This document shows, piece by piece, positions 9,663-19,814 of a DNA stretch of 21,920 nt (positions within the stretch are counted from its first letter, which is position 1; each line of letters starts with the position of its first letter). Position numbers and translations under genes: made by a program. The notes under the pieces were generated by a model. The model had not been told where the DNA came from. It did not search any database and saw only the letters and a list, made by a program, of their open reading frames with translations. Source of the DNA: Paulinella micropora (lineage: Eukaryota > Cercozoa > Imbricatea > Euglyphida); contig BJOX01000105.1 in the NCBI GenBank assembly GCA_009731375.1, positions 579,119 to 601,038 of the forward strand, read 5' to 3'.

Positions 9663-10337
9663 AGCAAAACTTCAACTCAAACAAAGAGCTCCCGGCCGCA
9701 AAATCAATAGACTCGGTGCAAAGCATTTCTGTTAATTTTCCTACTGAAAGACTTTTACTACATGAGAAACGCTCGCCCGGCCTTTTGTACAGCTTTTTGT
9801 AGAGCTTCAAAGAAAGCATGTACCAAAACTTGACAAAGATTGCCATGATCATTGAAATAATTTTTCGAGTCGGCGGCGGATGATTTGAATTCTGAAACTT
9901 TCAAATTCGGAGTGCTTACAGCGGCTGATGCAAAATGACAGTCACTGGATCAGTTAGTAGCATCAGTGATACTGACGACACTCAAATGCTACGTCCGGGT
10001 CAGGTCAGAAATCCGAGCCCTTCTCAGTTATTCACTTTCCCTTTTTCCTAGTTCCCTCTTTTGCTCAAGTTTTCTTCTTATTTCCCTTCCTTTTTTTTTT
10101 TTTTTTTAACGCTTCACTTTGTCTTCAGCTTTTGTATTAATATCTCTTTGATACTACACCACTTCCGTTCCGAGCCTATCTCTTCTGGCAGGCTTCCCAC
10201 TCAGGCTTTACGAGTGGCAAGTATTTTATTAAAACAGTGTCTGCGTCAGTAAAAAATCTTACCTGCAACCGCTTTTCCGAGTGACCAGTTACGGTAGCAT
10301 TAAAGGCCGCGCTGATTTTTTCAATCAAGTTTTTCGA

Positions 10338-10369
<32 letters not shown>

Positions 10370-10545
10370 GTTTTTTTTTTTTTGAAAGTTTTTTCGGGCC
10401 GAAGTTAAGCGGCCGCCGCATTGGATGATTGTAGTAATTTGTACTTTGAGTGAATCAAGTTGCCGGGCGGTCACGGTGGGACTTTGAAAACTCTTCAATA
10501 ATATTCGGATTGACCGTAAGCCTTCATACTCCCGCCGACCCCAGA
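9663..10545. other. 3' flank of the monooxygenase gene, T-rich
   Basis: No gene seen. Poly-T runs lie at about 10089-10107 and 10337-10382. Several CAGT/ACTG motifs cluster at about 9940-9985. No clear AATAAA was found close to the stop codon; GAAATAATTTT occurs at about 9855. The retroelement begins at 10546 with no obvious target-site duplication shared with its other end. Confidence 0.5.
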
Positions 10546-11010
10546 ACTAATACATTTACTAAGGAACTGGAAAATTCACTAATACGTTTTTACTGTTGAA
10601 CTTAATGCATAAAACTAGCCGCTAACCAGAACTTTTTCCAAATTTTACCAATAATTTCCCATCCCAGGTGCACTCAGTGGGCAATTTTACTTTTTTACCC
10701 TGACAATTTCCCATTTCACCCATATCACTTGTAATTTTTCTCTCACTGGCGGCCGTGCTACTTAACCTTCCACTTTAACAGAACTACATCATGAGTCCGT
10801 TACTCATGATGCAACTACAACTAATGCCGCACCACCGTTTGAATCTTACTAACAAGAACCTCCAAAGTGAGCACAGCTCACACGCACTAACAAACAAACC
10901 TACCTTGCCCCTTATCTTACCCTTACAGTAGTACCTTACTCGAACGAAACTCTACACTCACTTTTACTAACAGCAAAGGGGTGAGCACGGTCACGCGTGG
11001 TCTGGTAAAC
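10546..11010 (+). repeat. 5' direct repeat of the retroelement (465 bp)
   Basis: It starts ACTAATACATTTACTAAGG and ends GGTCTGGTAAAC. I count about eleven substitutions, a one-base indel and a six-base indel against the 3' copy, so roughly 2-3 % divergence. It holds a perfect 9-bp stem hairpin with a 7-base loop at 10787-10811 and a GTGAGC/GCTCAC hairpin at 10867-10881. CCCTTACAG near 10930 resembles a splice acceptor. Confidence 0.93.
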
Positions 11011-11081
11011 TTGGCATCCTTGACCTTCTTGGGGTTCAAGAGTCGGGATTCGATACATCTGGTCCAACAGACCGCCTACGA

Positions 11082-11612
11082 ATGAGCAATCTTCGTAGAA
11101 ACCGGCCCTCGCGCTCTGGAGACGACTCGAGAAGATATGGGAATCAGACTCGGGGCCAACGACATCAGGACACGTACAGTCGGAGAAGCAGGTCAACCTC
11201 ACCACGCCGCGGAAGAAGGTCGAGATCTCCTCGCAACACATATCACCAACAACCCTACCAACGTGATGACAAAAAACAGAACTACGAACCAAGTCGAGGA
11301 CGGAGTCCCGCAAAAAGCCAACAACGCTCCTATTCAGGAAAAAGACAATCCCTATCCCCACGTAAAGACATACGACACCCTCCAGACAACAAATTAGACA
11401 ACATGCTCGTAGAGACGAACAACGACCCAGACAAGATTCAACCTCGCAACCAAGCTCAAAACAAAGCAGTGAATTCAGCTCTCGCTACCCACAACGACAA
11501 CATGACCAAACTCGCTCACGCTCTCAGTCAGCCTCCACTACTACTACTTCCCCAAAGAAGCCAGAGGACGTCGCTCCACTCAACCCTCCTGACCCCTATG
11601 GGAAAAGTATGA
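11082..11612 (+). CDS. Retroelement ORF1, SR-rich basic protein
   Basis: The frame gives 176 residues beginning MSNLRRNRPSRSGDD. Residues 1-100 are packed with Arg and Ser, including RRSRSTSPRRGRRSRSPR and RGRSPAKSQQRSYSGKR, the style of RS domains that bind RNA or splicing factors. The rest is polar, with Asn, Gln and Leu-Pro runs. No RRM or zinc knuckle is present. In the first coding position of a retroelement a nucleic-acid-binding, gag-like role is the natural guess. The stop codon overlaps the ORF2 start. The start at 11082 is the first ATG after the direct repeat in this frame. Confidence 0.7.
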   Translation: MSNLRRNRPSRSGDDSRRYGNQTRGQRHQDTYSRRSRSTSPRRGRRSRSPRNTYHQQPYQRDDKKQNYEPSRGRSPAKSQQRSYSGKRQSLSPRKDIRHPPDNKLDNMLVETNNDPDKIQPRNQAQNKAVNSALATHNDNMTKLAHALSQPPLLLLPQRSQRTSLHSTLLTPMGKV

Positions 11613-12769
11613 GACGCATACTCAAAGACATAGAACTAGAAAAGAAAAACCAGCAGCAACGAGCACGACAAGAACGACCACGCAACAAACATCGGCCCTC
11701 CCCACTGCACTACGACCGTATAGCCAGCCTAGACGTCTGCCACACTACTCTATTTATGAAGTTCACCAATGGACAAGCCCGCGATTGGAAACACGCACTA
11801 CTCTCGAAAAGTCAAAAGATTGATCTGGGTGCTGACAGCAATCAAGAACAAAGAGTCGAAGAACAAATTCATGAATGGCTGAACTTTCCTGTATCACGAA
11901 CAGTCCCTCGCCCCCCACTACTTATTCCCTTCTATGGAGGAGCACACCGTGCCTTCATCGAAACTCTTTGGGCTCAGATCCCTGACATCTCGCCCACCAA
12001 TATCAAACGAACAGCCCTGAACAAAGCCATGATCGAAGCAGCTAAAGCCGGTCACGTACGTGTTCCGGAGGATACGGAACTGCAATGCATTTCATTTGAC
12101 GGGATGATCCACTTGCTTACGAAGAACGGATATTGGTCTTGGAAATTAGTGGCACACCTATACAACCGTTTACATGCTGTCCAAATCTCTCCCGACCGTG
12201 AAGCAGGCACACAAGAGAATGCAGCTCTCTAGATCTCCGCCAATGAACTCAGACGACATTCGCACTTCTACAAGATTTCTAACCTCTGGTTTGATACCCT
12301 CAAGAAGTCTGTACTACAGCAGCAGCATCAGTGGAGAATGGGTGACTCACTCAATGACTGCCTCGCAAAAGCACTTCTCTCAATGCTAACCTACATTGAA
12401 ATACACTACGAAGACGCTAACTGCATTGCAAAGGATTACCGTCAGATACCGGTCAAGCCCACTATGCATCGCACACCACAACCGTCTACGACAACGGACC
12501 AACCGACAGCATCGTCAGCACTAACACGAGAACCTGCACCGACCATCGTAAGGCGCAAAGATCGAACTACCATTTCGAATGTGGCAAAGCCAACCAAGAA
12601 GAGCAAGAAGGAGACAAATGACGAGGCCACCGCAACACAACCCAACTCTGGAAACGCGCCCATTGCTTCAGACAACCGGAAATCAGAAAAGGCGAAGAAC
12701 AACGAGTCTCTGGAACTTGACTCTCAGACAGGCAGCTCATCGAGGTTGACAACGAAACACAATCAATAG
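11609..12769 (+). CDS. Retroelement ORF2, unknown function, interrupted by one TAG
   Basis: ORF2 starts at the ATG of an ATGA overlap with the ORF1 stop and runs to TAG at 12230-12232 (207 residues). The same frame then stays open to the TAG at 12767-12769, encoding ISANELRRHSHFYKISNLWF and onward, so a single nonsense codon separates two parts of what looks like a protein of about 386 residues. The first part has a basic start and a central globular-looking region (FYGGAHRAFIETLWAQIP, WSWKLVAHLYNRLHAV). The second ends in a Lys/Glu/Thr-rich tail. I recognise no domain. The TAG could be a C-to-T change of CAG or a readthrough site; its 3' context (ATC) is not a known strong readthrough context. 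Confidence 0.6.
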
Positions 12770-13260
12770 AACACAAATTTTGCAAACTACTGATTCTGCC
12801 TTAACTTACCCTACTTACAAAATTTTAACAAACATTTCCCCCTTGCCTTTGAACTATAGCTCGCGCTCTGGATCACCATCCCCGCCGCCATCGCAGATAC
12901 CCGTCCTACCAACGAATGAAACTATAGCATCATCTAAAGAAGCATGGCATCTACAAGAAGAAGAAGATGAGGAAGACGATGACACAGCGGTCTCTTTTGC
13001 ACGTTTTCGCAATCCCATGACTTACTTTTCCCACGAAAAACCTTGCCCCTCACTAATTTCTCAGCGTACTATACCTCTGGTGACTCTGCCGATGACGATG
13101 AACCTGATATTAGAGCAGATGATGCACAACTGTTCCTTGCTCTAGGCCATGACCCTCGACCCGAACATCTCCGCCTCTCACGCAAGCAAGCCAAATCCAA
13201 GCGAGGTCACTGCCCAATCCTATTAACTTCTCTAACTTACCAATACCTCGAACTATAGCC
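12770..13260 (+). pseudogene. Retroelement coding region with changing frames, acidic patch
   Basis: From 12780 one frame gives a Ser/Pro-rich peptide and an acidic run (EEEDEEDDD at about 12957-12985), then deteriorates. The acidic reading resumes in another frame (SGDSADDDEPDIRADDAQLF, about 13076-13137) and continues LALGHDPRPEHLRLSRKQAK. This fits one ancestral acidic domain with a frame break near 13010. Function unknown. Confidence 0.45.
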
Positions 13261-14175
13261 CGACGACAAGTCAATGCAGCTTCCTCGACCCCAAACACAA
13301 CGAGCTCGGCATCCTCGTCGTCATTATCATCGTCATCATCGTTGACAACCCAGACCCCTACAAAAGTCACTCAAGCGGACCAACTACCTACACTCCAATT
13401 TGGAGATAACCAGCAAACACTGCTGACACGTATATCGAATATACCAGCAATCGAAGAACTTCTGAAACTCGCTCGAGGAGCAGCAACAATAGCAACAACG
13501 CAACAAGGTACTGCAGAAAACAATAATATCCTAGATATCAACACTAGCAACCCCACTCCCGAAGGACCCACTACAACGCCTGTCTCGTCTGTAGTGAGCA
13601 GTGCTATCCGTGACGCACCCCCTTGCCCCAACCCATCTCTGACAGCAACCGGCGACAGCAGCAACAGCAGCAGCAGCAGCAGCAGCTCATCAACGCAATC
13701 ACTGGAGCCTGTGAACAAGACGAACCAACCCAACAATCAAGCTCCATCCGAACATGCCGCGGGGGACTCCAGCAAGGATGAAATATCACCAACACCTGCA
13801 CCTTCTATTGGCACACCGGACAAGTCTGCCCAACAAGCAAAGGAAGCAACCGACCCGAAGCATCTAACCCCACAAGACACTGAAAAGAAAATGCAGGATG
13901 GCAAAGCTGAAGCAGCAGAACAGACAAGCAACAGCGACCCGGAACAAACAACTGAACAACCCAAGACAGCCCCTAAGGAGTCCACCCCTGCAAACCAGCC
14001 AGCCCAGCCCTCTCTGCCCTGTCTCCAACGAGTACACGCACATCCGGCCGAAAACGTACAAGAAAGGAGGAGAATGCAAAGAAGACGAACTAGGGATGTC
14101 TGGAGTGCTTTCGCCGGATTGAAGCGTCACTACACACTCTCCGTAGATTCAAAAATAGAATACGCTACCTATTAA
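13261..14175 (+). CDS. Retroelement low-complexity region (Ser, Thr, Gln, Ala-rich)
   Basis: The frame is open from about 13153 (after TGA) to TAA at 14173-14175. It has a poly-Ser patch around 13312-13341 and another at 13662-13695 (AGC repeats), a short helical-looking stretch (NIPAIEELLKLARGAATIA), then a long Gln/Thr/Pro/Ala-rich tail and a basic end (RRRMQRRRTR). It looks intrinsically disordered. It may be a linker before the endonuclease-RT part, since that starts in another frame at about 14094, overlapping its end. Confidence 0.5.
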   Translation, partial: RRQVNAASSTPNTTSSASSSSLSSSSSLTTQTPTKVTQADQLPTLQFGDNQQTLLTRISNIPAIEELLKLARGAATIATTQQGTAENNNILDINTSNPTPEGPTTTPVSSVVSSAIRDAPPCPNPSLTATGDSSNSSSSSSSSSTQSLEPVNKTNQPNNQAPSEHAAGDSSKDEISPTPAPSIGTPDKSAQQAKEATDPKHLTPQDTEKKMQDGKAEAAEQTSNSDPEQTTEQPKTAPKESTPANQPAQPSLPCLQRVHAHPAENVQERRRMQRRRTRDVWSAFAGLKRHYTLSVDSKIEYATY

Positions 14176-14800
14176 TACTAACAGAATGGACCCTTACTGA
14201 CGCTCAGCGGCACTCCACAACTATATCCACTAACTTCGCCATCGCTAGAAGACTTCCGACTACTCAGCACACAGCTACTCAACGCAAAGTTAGCCCTCAT
14301 CAAGTAAGGAGAATCCGTTGGTCTGCATGCACACCCCTTATGAAAACAACCTATTACATACTAATCGCAGCTCTTACCTTCAACAAAACTGACCCTGCCC
14401 TCCGCCGCTTCAAATCCATGCTCTACCTACTACAACGCCATAACAGAGCAGCTTTTCCGTTTAATATACCGGATCCTGGAAGGATGCAGACTATCTACGG
14501 CATCATCGCTCCGGGCACAGTACATAGCTACATAGGTGAGTCCTTCCAATGGGAAAAAAGAGAATGAAGTCAGAACTCAGAGGAATGCGAAACTTCAATA
14601 CCTCGAACAAACACCAACCAGGGCAAACCCGTCTCCTATCCGTGGGCAACCGATTGGGAATGCACCGCTTCTTGTCCATACCCCTCCTCCTAATGGGACC
14701 CTCCCGCGTTCAGGAACAAAGATGGAACAAGATTTAGCCCGAACCAACCGACAACGTATGGAATCGAAATTCATCGCTTGGCTAAAGCCGACCCTCAACA
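14094..14800 (+). pseudogene. GIY-YIG-like endonuclease domain of the retroelement
   Basis: One frame open from 14094 to TGA at 14565-14567 contains RRFKSMLYLLQRHNRAAF and then IYGIIAPGTVHSYIGES (14493-14543): the G-x-Y/I...Y-I-G signature of GIY-YIG nucleases, here as YG...YIG. KR follows at the place of the catalytic Arg. The domain goes on in the next frame (+1 change in the run GGGAAAAAAG, about 14551-14560), where MESKFIAWLKPTLN (14758-14799) supplies the Glu and the terminal LN of the family. These nucleases nick the target DNA. The frame change inside the domain means this copy does not encode it whole. Confidence 0.65.
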
Positions 14801-15759
14801 TGAAACGTAGAGCTTATCCCTCAGCAACATTCCAAACCAACGAAATCCAAAGACCCTTCTCTCGCCATCGACCTGTATTCCCACATGAAGTATGCGACTA
14901 CGATCACCCAACCGTATGCTCTATGCAATGCAGAAGTCTTGCCAACGCTCAACGACATACCAACAGTCTTACTTTTTGGGAAGCCACACCTAGTCAAGGA
15001 CCCCCGCTCATACGCCACTCCATCTCTGCCATTTTTGACGACCTTGACACTAATGCTGTCTTTCAACTCCGAAAACATGGCCATGGACATGGTCTAAACG
15101 ACTGGGACTACATCTTACGTTTCTATGGAACCACGAAAATCTACGAGTGATCTGATACATCAACAAGGCAACCATACGTATTACTACGCTCGACAGCAGC
15201 CCGATGCCATCTGATGAAACCTGAAGTCCACTGCTTACTACGCCTATCGAACTCGGAAGCAATTCTCGAATTAACCGAGGAACTGCACGTTGAACTTATA
15301 GCATACCACCCTTACCGTTGGATCAAACACTTACGCAGAGCAACCGCATACCAAGCATTACGCATACGGCAACAAACGAATAACATTGAAAACCACCGAA
15401 CGAAACTCTATGCATGTAACGTATTGCCGCACCACTTCCAAAGAAAACACCCCCTGATCCTGTCCAGCAAAACCTACACCATGGAGACGAACGATAGGAT
15501 GTGCGTAAACAGGAGAACTCTCCGCACCCTACAAGGACTTATTCTTCGATTCTTCCTCTCCGACAATAACCTGAGGAAAACCATTCTCTCCATATGCAAA
15601 GTCAGCTACAAGAAACCTGCCTCTATCGCCTCAAGCCTTATCAATGCCCCGAGACACCTTGCACACTTTAAACTCCAACCACATACGATGAAAAACTCGC
15701 CTGTACGTGTCGAAGCTGGAATAGAAGCATCTGGACATTACATGCCTCCTTTCGTCTAG
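14801..15759 (+). pseudogene. Region between endonuclease and RT, with one in-frame TGA
   Basis: The frame is open from about 14550 to TAG at 15757-15759, except for TGA at 15148-15150. Between 14884 and 14958 it has Cys and His residues (H, C-x3-H, C-x3-C, then RH) that could form a small zinc site. Downstream are basic, Arg- and Leu-rich stretches (LRRATAYQALRIRQQTNN; TLRTLQGLILRFFLSDNN) as expected of an RT N-terminal extension. No named domain is recognised. Confidence 0.5.
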
Positions 15760-17687
15760 ATTCACAAAAAGGAACCTTGGGAAAGATAGGCAAACTCAGC
15801 GCATCCACGATACCCATCCCACACCCGGTTTTATCCTGAAGTCGCTTCTCAAGTCCACCATTACCTTTGTGAAGCGAATCCAAACTGCCTTACGCCTTCC
15901 TACTATTGACTTTGAACGTCTCCAAACCAATACCGATATCAAGCGTAACGCAGCGTCTTCAACGGAACTTGAATGCAAAACCTGGATAAACCTTCTCTTC
16001 GCAATTGCTGAAAAACTGCCGCACCGCAACAAATATCGACTTGGTCGCCTCATCGACAAATACAAAACTCTGAGCGAAACCTGCCCTAACCCGCCTCCGC
16101 ACTCAGTCACGGAGAAAGACATCCAGCAAGCACGAATACGCCTCTCCCGAATGGTGGTCCAAGCCCTCGATAAAAACAACAATCAACTTTGGGTTGAATG
16201 CCCTGTCCTAACCTGGGAACGCATACAAAAGGAAGTAATCAAAGCACCCTCGTTCCTCTACGTTAATGCAGATCGGAAAGAACTACTACAAGCCTACCGG
16301 ACAGACTTCGAGAAGCATAACCTCCAACGATTTGGCTCTCTTCGCACCCGCAAAGCCGCAATCCACTCAACTACTCTATTACCTAAAAACAAAGATCCCC
16401 CCAACAAAACTAGACTGATTTGCAATCAAGCCCAATCCCTATGGCGCTCGATCCTAAGGAGAGTGGGAAAAATTCTTAGCTTCCTTACCATTGAGCTCTC
16501 CCATCGCGTACGCACCTTCAATCTAAATAGACTTGATGAGATACGCTCTCACCTAAATCGCGCTTACCATACCTTCTCTAACGACGACAACCATAAAGAC
16601 TCCAAACGTACGATAAAAGTTTTCCAGTTTGACGTGAAACAGATGTTCACGTGGCTAGCCCACTCCAGCACCATGCAATCCTTGCGTTTTGCCCTTGCCC
16701 ATATCTCCTTCCAGCCACCAAAATCAAGAAACTGGAAACCGGTTGTATATATCTCCAAGACCCTCAAACAAAATGGTAAATACGACATTGGATGGAATCG
16801 CAGCTATGCTCGACAGGACTACATCGCCTTCACATTCAACGATATAATCAATATCGTATCACTGGACTTTACTCACTCCCACTTTACTCTTGGTGATGCT
16901 GTCTTCGTTCAAAAGGATGGATGCCCGATCGGCGGATATCTCTCCGCCCCCGTTGCACAAATGAAATGCATGTGCGATGAAGCAGTCTTGATCCGTAAGT
17001 TGCTCACACCATTATCAAAAAACGCATCTATGGTATACGTCAAATTGACGACCTCCTCTTACTTATGCTGGCAAACTGGGATGACGAACTGGAAAGGAAA
17101 GAAGCCCAGAAAATTCTTCAAGCAATACGCGACTCCGGTACCACAACGGAATCACCCTCGCAACCTCATGCCTATACAGGCGGCCTCGAACTAGAAGAAA
17201 ACATATTTGAACCGGTGAACGATGCCTATGAAGTAGACTTTGCTGGAACAGCAATACAACTACAACGAAACCCATCCCTTGGATTCAACATCCGACTACT
17301 CTTCAAAAACTGGAAAGATATGATGTCTCTCAACTCTCAACCTATGCCGCGCCTCCCACCATACTCTCCCTATATCGATCGTACTATACTTCATGCAACT
17401 CTCGTGGGAATGCTTGCAAAATTTGCACGCCAAACTAACTCAGAAAACCTTCTCCTATCAGCTACGCTACAACTCATGGTGGAATCCCCTATCCATGCTC
17501 CATATGGAAAGCTGCACTTGATCGTGTCTACCGTCTCTGCCCCGAAGAATGGAGTGACCTCGCCATCGTGATCCGGACCTTTGCCAACCTCCCGGAGGAT
17601 CTGCGCAGTACGCTGACATATGCGGAACAGTGGCAGTTCTTGAGAAAGACCTTCCCACAAGCTACCGACTCATGGCAACCAGAATAA
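15722..17687 (+). pseudogene. Reverse transcriptase of the Penelope-like element, frame-broken
   Basis: The main frame is open from about 15722 to 17194, with ATG at 15869. Motifs in order: LLPKNKDPPNKTRLICNQ (about 16376-16431), FQFDVKQMFTW with the first catalytic Asp at 16631-16633, and QKDGCPIGGYLSAPVAQ (from 16910). The catalytic pair IDD (17047-17052, within RQIDDLLLLML) lies in another frame, reached by a shift between about 16990 and 17030, near CAAAAAACG. That frame continues as the thumb-like region (GLELEENIFEP, FAGTAIQL, LLFKNW) to TGA at 17569-17571. The last part (about 17490-17687, ALDRVYRLCPEEW to SWQPE) needs another frame. No C-terminal GIY-YIG is seen. Active enzyme would copy element RNA into the target site; this copy would not be made intact. 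Confidence 0.7.
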
Positions 17688-17822
17688 CATAGTCACTACT
17701 ACCTATATTTAACCTCACACAGTATACCGAACTCATAATTCCCGACCTCCCCAATACGTATCCTTACCATATATTCTAACTCCTTCATGCCTTGCAGGCT
17801 CCCGGTACAACTAATCGGGGGG
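17688..17822 (+). other. Short 3' untranslated part of the retroelement
   Basis: AT-rich, without an open frame. It ends in a run of six G (about 17817-17822) directly before the 3' direct repeat, which recalls a polypurine tract, though very short. Confidence 0.5.
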
Positions 17823-18282
17823 ACTAATACATTTACTAAGGAACTGGAAAATTCACTAATACGTTTTTACTGTTGAACTTAATGCATAAAACTAGCCGCT
17901 AACCAGAACTTTTTCCAAATTTTACCAGTAATTTCCCATCCCAGGTGCACTCAGTGGGCAATTTTACCTTTTTACTCTGACAATTTCCCCTTTCACCCAT
18001 ATCACTTTGTAATTTTTCTCTCACTGGCGGCCGTGCTACTTAACCTTCCACTTTAACAGAACTACATCATGAGTCCGTTACCCGTGACGCAACTACAACC
18101 AATGCCGCATCACAATCTTACTAACAAGAAGCTCCAAAGTGAGCACAGCTCACACGCACTAACAAACAAACCTACCTTGCCCCTTATCTTACCCTTACAG
18201 TAGTACCTTACTCGAACGAAACTCTACACTCACTTTTACTAACAGCAAAGGGGTGAGCACGGTCACGCGTGGTCTGGTAAAC
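17823..18282 (+). repeat. 3' direct repeat of the retroelement (460 bp)
   Basis: Same start and end as the 5' copy. It lacks six bases (CGTTTG of the 5' copy) and has one extra T in CACTTTGTAA. The 9-bp hairpin of the 5' copy is weakened by three substitutions (CCCGTGACG), while GTGAGC-ACA-GCTCAC is unchanged at 18139-18153. Confidence 0.93.
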
Positions 18283-19628
18283 CCCTGTTAATAAATAGCT
18301 ATTCTTGAAAGTGGACGGTGGCAAGTCACCGAATCCGAGTCACGCGCCCGGCTGATGTATTAGCTGACTGGTTGCAGTATGATGCTATCCGTCACTGGCG
18401 TCACTGTCAAAGACCGTCGGACAGCCCGGTTTGCGACCTTCATTGGAACCAGCCCGGCCGGCACCGGCCGCCCCGTGCCAGTGTGACACTGACAGTGAAG
18501 ATCACTTGCGGCCCATTCATTTCAAGTTATAACTACTTGCCACTCGTAGAAACGAGTAGGAAGCCTTCAGTAAGTGCCATCAGTACGCCACTGCTGAGCT
18601 TACCTTCAGTTACGAGCCAGTATTGTATAATAGCAGGACAGTTTTGAGGCGGCCGGCCGGGTTCAAGTTTATTACGATGAGTTTTATTCACGTGACGACG
18701 TTTCTACCGTCACGGTTCAACTGTTTAATCTTTTTTACTCTTTTATGTTCAGTTCAACCGCTGCTATTGAAGTTTTTCGTTCAAGTTTACTGCATTACTA
18801 CTTATAGTAACCACATGTAATTTCAACATAAGGGAAAAGTCCTTACTCGGAGGGGTTTCACTTTTTTGAACTTTTTATTTACGCATAGGATTCCTCATAT
18901 GTTTCTTGAAATATTTCACTATGGTGAGCATATGCTTATCTTTAATAGTTTTTGAGAAATCTCTAATTGGAGTTGTGAAAAAAAAGCTCCATTACGTGTG
19001 GAAAAAATTCGGGAAAAGACAGATCGGGAGCAATTTTTTTTCTACATCAATGTGGTCACGTGTTAAAAAATAGTTTACAACCACGATTATGATTAAAGAA
19101 GCTATCTTAGTTTAATCATTTTTCCGCCGGTGCGATTTCACCCAAAACCACATTTTTCTGGTGCGGTTTCAAGTTCGTGATTCATTTTTCCGAGGCACCT
19201 TCGTTTACTAATGGTCGTGACGACCATACGCCTTAAAGCGGCCTTTACCAATTCACTCGTAAGTATTCTTAGGACTCAGCCTCTAGCTAGTGCAAAGTCT
19301 GCGTATATTCAAGACGCAGTTTTTACTCTCAGATTTCAACATTCGCAAGGGCACCGGAGGGAGCAGGGTTGCCTGGAAGCACTGCCACTCAGTATTGCTC
19401 GGTCCCGTAATCTCCCACGTTGCATAAAATTTTTAATATGAATATTAATAATTTGAACTTCTTTGAGTCAGTCACGGCCCGGACACTATCGGCCGGGGTT
19501 GTTCATTTGCATCTGATGGTTGTTTTAACGCTTGAATGTCCTCTGCTGTATTTAGTGAGTTGAACGGTACAATGATTAGAAATTAACCCTTAACCTGTCG
19601 CCCGCCCGTTTCCGTCCGCAAGAAGAAT
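18283..19628. other. AT-rich DNA without a recognisable gene
   Basis: No frame here has family features; the longest, at 18318-18647, is 109 residues with no motif. The part at 18330-18620 is richer in GC with many CACTG/CAGTG motifs, such as the palindrome CAGTGTGACACTG at about 18479-18491. A 7-bp stem hairpin (ATGGTCG-TGA-CGACCAT) lies at 19211-19227. It may be old transposon remains. Confidence 0.5.
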
Positions 19629-19814
19629 CTTATCTTATCTTATCTTATCTCATCTTATCTTATCTTATCTTATCTTATCTTATCTCATCTTATCTTATCT
19701 TATCTTATCTTATCTTATCTTATCTTCTTATCTTATCTTATCTTATCTTATCTTATCTTATCTTTATCTTATCTTTATCTTATCTTATCTTATCTTATCT
19801 TATCTTATCTTATC
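19629..19814. repeat. (TTATC)n pentanucleotide array
   Basis: About 37 units of CTTAT with a few CTCAT and CTTTAT variants. Confidence 0.95.

Larger units (their letters stand above)
10546..18282 (+). mobile_element. Penelope-like retroelement with N-terminal GIY-YIG domain, frame-broken copy
   Basis: Direct repeats at both ends enclose a plus-strand coding region: an SR-rich ORF1, ORF2, a low-complexity region, a GIY-YIG-like endonuclease and a reverse transcriptase. The RT order FDVKQMFTW, then QKDGCPIGGYLSAPVAQ, then RQIDDLLLL resembles Penelope-like RTs (fDVxxLFT; GxxMGSPLSP; YxDD). No protease, RNase H or integrase is visible, and the repeats lack TG...CA ends, which argues against an ordinary LTR element. 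In classical Penelope elements GIY-YIG follows the RT; here it precedes it, as in the permuted Naiad and Chlamys groups. Coding frames change at least six times and two in-frame stops occur, so this copy is probably dead, unless the draft sequence has indel errors. Confidence 0.75.

Noticed and set aside
10787-10815. Hammerhead ribozyme in the direct repeat
   Set aside because: TGAGTCCGT recalls common hammerhead sequences, but the CTGANGA box followed by a stem and GAAA is not present.
11082-11612. Host SR splicing factor
   Set aside because: No RRM, and it lies between the direct repeats with an ATGA overlap to the next element ORF.
14532-14545. Splice donor GTGAGT at YIGES as the cause of the frame change
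   Set aside because: The codons encode the expected Gly-Glu-Ser of the GIY-YIG motif and reading continues normally for several codons; a shift near the A run is simpler.
11082-15883. Minus-strand frames within the element
   Set aside because: They are shadows of plus-strand coding sequence; the domain motifs are all on the plus strand.
10546-18282. Ordinary LTR retrotransposon (Gypsy or Copia type)
   Set aside because: No protease, RNase H or integrase motifs, repeats do not begin TG or end CA, and RT motifs and a GIY-YIG domain point to a Penelope-like element.
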